A stretch of 64,000 bases of DNA from Hyaloperonospora brassicae. Lineage: Eukaryota > Oomycota > Peronosporomycetes > Peronosporales > Peronosporaceae. The notes under the pieces were generated by a model, which worked only from the letters and a program-made list of their open reading frames with translations, searched no databases and was not told the DNA's origin. The position numbers were made by a program, and so were the translations under genes. The stretch lies in the NCBI GenBank assembly GCA_947650285.1, contig CANTFL010001312.1, positions 620,001-684,000 on the forward strand, written 5' to 3'. Positions 60,330 to 64,000 of this stretch are shown here, piece by piece; position 1 is the first letter of the stretch, and each line of letters begins with the position of its first letter.

Positions 60330-61780
60330 CATCAAGCCCGTGCAACTTATGAATTTAAGAAAGCGATTATCCGTCTCTACAGAGCAGAAGTACGAGTTCT
60401 TTCAACACTGCAAAGAACGCCCAAACATCCGCTTTTACGAAGTGCAGACTTATGTGAGCATTCAGTTCCAACCCAGCATTAGTAAATCAACGGCGCATCG
60501 GCTTATGGCCATGAAAAAAATCGACTTTGAGGGCTTTATATCAAATGTAAAAAGATACGACGTGTAAAGCATCCTGAGTTTGATAAGGAACTGCTAAAAT
60601 TTGTTTTCGAACGCAATAGTGACGGGTATCTACAGCTCTGGTCTTGAAGTAAGTAGACCGACTGCGAGTGAGCCATGATATCGAAGGTCACGATCTCAAT
60701 CTTTCCAAAGGCTGGCTCCAGACCTTCAAGAAGCGGAACAACATCAAAAGCCGCGCGTTGACAGTCGAGGGAGGGAGCTTATGTATCGAGGATTTGCAAG
60801 CAGCAAAATTTGAGACTTAATCTTTGATTGAACAATATTCTTCAAGTGATGTGTTTATTTTTGAAAACACAGAATCATTTTACGACTTGCCACCCAACAA
60901 AACCCTATACACGGTTCAAAAAAACGGCAAGAAGAGCGTAAAGTCACGCGTAACAGTTTCTCTGTGCTGCAACACGAGTGGCCCTAAAAAGATGGAGCCC
61001 ATGACCATCGGGAAGGTAAAATAACAGGTTTTTAAGGGTGTGGAGATATAAAAGCGTGGCATCGTATACGCTGCAAGCTCAAACGTCTGAATGAATGTAA
61101 TAATCTCTGACTGCATCAATTTAAACTTCGAATTTATGGTCGCAAAGTCCTGGTACTACTCGAAAATGCTTCCAGTTACAAGTTTCAACGAAAACTCAAC
61201 ACCGTCAATGTGGTATTTTCCCGCCTATAATGACTTTCACTATCCAGGCAATCGGTGCAGGTACGCATCAATTCCATATTATGTATATGTGCTTCTTTAA
61301 TCTACATTAATCTCCTCAATTACATATATGTTATACAGGTATCATCCGATCGTTTAAAGCTCGCTACAATACACTTTACATGCGATGGCGCATGGATCTG
61401 ATCGAAACAACATGGATCGCAGACTTAATGTCCTAGAAGACATTGAGTTCGCAGCTGAGAGCTGGAACAGTATTGGCGCGGAGATCATTCGAAGTTGCTG
61501 GATCAAGAATGGGATCATTGAAACGACACAAGTTGTGAATTTGCGTGCACAAAACGACTCTCGACAGTCCAACCTCGCCTTCTAACAAGACTGCTGCGAT
61601 CTGGCTGATGTGTTTAAAAACCTTGGTGTAACCGTTAGCGTGAATGATTATGTCGAAATAGAGGACCACGAGCAGATTGACGAAGAAAAGAAGCCCTTAT
61701 TGAAGCAGAAGTGGAGCCCGCGGAAGTCAAAAGCTACGAAGATCAATCGCCTGTCAGTGCAAAAGAAGCACTAAAGTGAT
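60330..61780 (+). pseudogene. Tigger/pogo (CENP-B-type) transposase relic
   Basis: Plus-strand pieces in order. 60340-60567: N-terminal helix-turn-helix (R-K-R-L-S-V-S-T-E-Q-K-Y...S-I-S-K-S-T-A-H-R-L-M). 60690-60780: CENP-B-like second HTH (L-S-K-G-W-L-Q-T-F-K-K-R-N-N-I-K-S-R). 60824-61024: core start with F-Y-D-L-P-P-N-K-T-L and K-S-R-V-T-V-S-L-C-C-N, where the usual D-E-T is altered so the first catalytic Asp is lost. 61340-61430: R-S-F-K-A-R-Y-N-T-L-Y-M-R. 61400-61540: L-E-D-I-E-F-A-A-E-S-W-N-S-I...I-R-S-C-W, the C-terminal helices in another frame. Several stops and at least two frameshifts. The middle (61030-61330) is poorly readable. Confidence 0.75.
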
Positions 61781-64000
61781 GCCTGCCATTGCGTTCGTAC
61801 TTCGTACGCTCGGATGATGACCACACATTATCCAGTCAGATCTGGATAAGGATTTCGTCGCTTTGTCGCAAGAAACGGCACGCTAGGGCAACCAGCTCGA
61901 TATGAGAGACTTCATATAGCAGAGAAACGTTACATTTCGTTATAATCGGCAGGCCACGCTATAAAAATAACATGCAACTTCTTCCTTTCAGTTTCTCGAT
62001 AAGATGATTTTAATTAGACACGCTGTAAAATTGCGCACAAAATTGTGTCTTATAGAGAGGGGTACGTGTATGATCTCAGACTACCGTATCGAACTGTTGT
62101 ATCTTATAGCCTCATTGCTTCTGTCTTTTTATTTCACATATAAGGATGTTGACATATTTTTTACTGTAAATGACCTCTTGCGGTGCTGTTCTAATTTTGA
62201 GAGGAGGGGACAGCGTTTGTTCAAAGCGTCAGCTTGCGATCCTGTAAAACATTGTGTAACAATTGGGCTTCAGCATAAAAATGATTATTGTGATATCGTA
62301 TAAGCTGACACTATATTAAAGATATGGCATTGTGCAAAAAGATGACAGTACTTTCTGAAAGCTATCGAACTTTGTAATGATATCGCGTGCGGACAATCAA
62401 AGCGTATACTAAGCTTATATAGTGCATGAAGAGTGTTAGATATAGCGTCATCACGAATGAAGCTTGCATCAGTGGTGCTATCGACGACGATGATGATATG
62501 AGGCTTAAAACCACGTGTGACGATAAACGGAATATTCAATCGAAATGGTGAAAATTCAGCACAAAGGCCTAGTAGCATCACATAATGTTGGTCACATCAA
62601 ATACGCCGCAGGTTTTATCTACGCTTCATATTGCAATAAATTTGATATTGACGATTTCGCTGCTTTATTTTAAGTTAGTGACGATCGCGTTGTAAAGTGA
62701 GTGTATCTTTCGTCCCGAGGCAGTAGCGTGTCTACAACGTCTGTGGTGTTGGATAATAGGATCAATTAGAAAGGATACGACACTATAACGTCACCGGTGA
62801 TACACAGTTCTATATTAGACTAGTAAAGCCTATATCTATGTTTTTTGTTGATATGCTAAGCGTATGTATGCTCGAACGCAGCGCATTCTTTTTTACTGCA
62901 TAGTTTTAGATACAATGTGTGGCGCTTATTTTGCCTAATATTCATTTACGATTTTTATACAAGGGATTGATTCATGTAAGATATAATCTGTATCAATTAA
63001 CACGAAAATTAGCGGCAAGTACACCAATAGGCGAAGGCAGTACACCACAATGTAATAAGAAATAAGTACACATATCTATCGAAATGTAAAATATATATTC
63101 ACCACTAATTTGTACCAAAATATCGATATGCAAGATGTTCGAGTGTCCTTGCATACATATCAACATTTTGAAGCTATTTTTGAAAGGTTTTGCACCGTGT
63201 CATCAAAACGAGCATTTACGGCAATTTGAATATACTGAATTAGTCATTTGTCTTTGCTAACCACCTTGATTTGCAATATTAAAGCTATTGACAGGCCGAT
63301 GCCTTTGCCACAGGACATATGATCACTCAGATGCGAGCATCATACTCTGATGTTTGCAGGTAGACCACGATGTGTTTGTATATCACATCTCATGTCTAGA
63401 GTTTACCAAGAGGACCGAGCTGCTACGCGTATGCGTTTTATGACTATCACATCAGATTTAGGCTTTACGGAAGCCACTGCTGATTGCAATCGAGTTGTTA
63501 CATTGTATGCATTCTGTAATCATTATGTCTTCACCTTCATTACCACCACCATCATTGGTTGCCCGTGTGCCGGTCGTAATGTGTTTATTCGTCGCGCGTT
63601 TTGTCAAGCTTCCATCGTTTTTCTTGTGTGTCCGGAAGCGTCCGCGTGTTATTTGCGATAGCATCAAAAATAGTATACTACGTCTGATTGGCTTGTCTTC
63701 TCTGGATTTCGTTTTACGATCCCTAATCTCATGATGTCTCGTTTCGTACCTTTGAAACGTGTATATTTTAATACCGCACTATCTCTATAAACGGAAAAGA
63801 ACGATTCGGCCGAGACTACATTATACAACGATACCAAAGTCAAAACACAAAATCTGGATGAAAGAGTGTAAATTAAGGTGCAATAATCATCTGACAGTAT
63901 GTCACACTACAAGACTACGCTTGAAGCCTCGAAGTACCCTTGTTCTGTGCTATATACTTTTTTATTTTACCGATATCAAGTAACAATATAAGATAGCGAG
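61781..64000. other. Tract after the Tigger relic, no gene recognised
   Basis: Short open frames on both strands (62004-62303 plus, 62285-62581 minus, 63350-63661 plus, 63458-63667 minus). None shows a motif that I recognise. The region 63300-63700 has a higher GC content and could be old coding sequence. Confidence 0.45.

Noticed and set aside
62004..62581. Two open frames of about 100 codons after the Tigger relic
   Set aside because: No motif, no alignment to the transposase, and both strands are equally open.
1..64000. CRISPR array, rRNA or tRNA genes
   Set aside because: No regularly spaced repeats of the CRISPR type, no rRNA-like stretch and no convincing paired tRNA A- and B-boxes seen. 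A tRNA could have been missed by eye.

Overview
The window looks like a gene-poor, repeat-rich, AT-rich stretch of an oomycete genome, most likely a downy mildew or Phytophthora relative. Two things point there. One is an intact, intronless secreted-effector gene (6812-8212, minus strand) with a signal peptide, a degenerate RXLR (R-I-A-R), an EER motif and W/Y-type helical repeats. The other is a set of chromodomain-bearing Ty3/gypsy elements and pogo-like DDE transposon relics of the kind that fill oomycete genomes. No other intact host gene could be supported. No species call is possible from sequence reading alone.

Layout. 1-1.5 kb: minus-strand Ty3/gypsy relic (gag part and probable LTR), cut by the window edge. 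4.1-5.2 kb: a decayed, possibly Copia-like tract. 6128-6570: solo LTR with a perfect 5-bp target duplication (GGACT). 6812-8212: effector gene. 9698-17686: nearly complete Ty3/gypsy element on the minus strand, bounded by CTGAT duplications, with gag, protease, RT, RNase H, integrase and chromodomain all recognisable but broken by stops and frameshifts. 19147-27004: a much older relative in the opposite orientation with the same domain order. 27.2-27.5 kb: another RNase H fragment. 31.3-33.2 kb: two overlapping DNA-transposon relics. 45.2-46.6 kb: an unidentified GC-rich repeat island. 51.8-55.1 kb: a pogo-like relic flanked by clusters of a TAGTGT...ACACTA dyad. 60.3-61.8 kb: a Tigger/CENP-B-type transposase relic. 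The rest is AT-rich sequence in which I see no gene.

The most interesting object is an extra gene carried by the Ty3/gypsy elements on the strand opposite gag-pol. In the younger copy it runs from 10221 to about 11830 on the plus strand, between the 3' LTR and the end of pol, and its coiled-coil 3' part overlaps the chromodomain end of pol tail-to-tail. The same protein, decayed, is recognisable in the same place and orientation relative to pol in the older element (about 24.85-26.43 kb, minus strand), so it is an ancestral part of this lineage and not a chance open frame. The LTRs of the family also carry several conserved hairpins, at least one with compensatory base changes between subfamilies.

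How the parts relate: the effector sits between a solo LTR 241 bp beyond its stop codon and a full element about 1.5 kb upstream of its start. This is the usual gene-sparse, transposon-dense setting of oomycete effectors. All coding conclusions come from reading the translations and aligning copies by eye; no database search was run.
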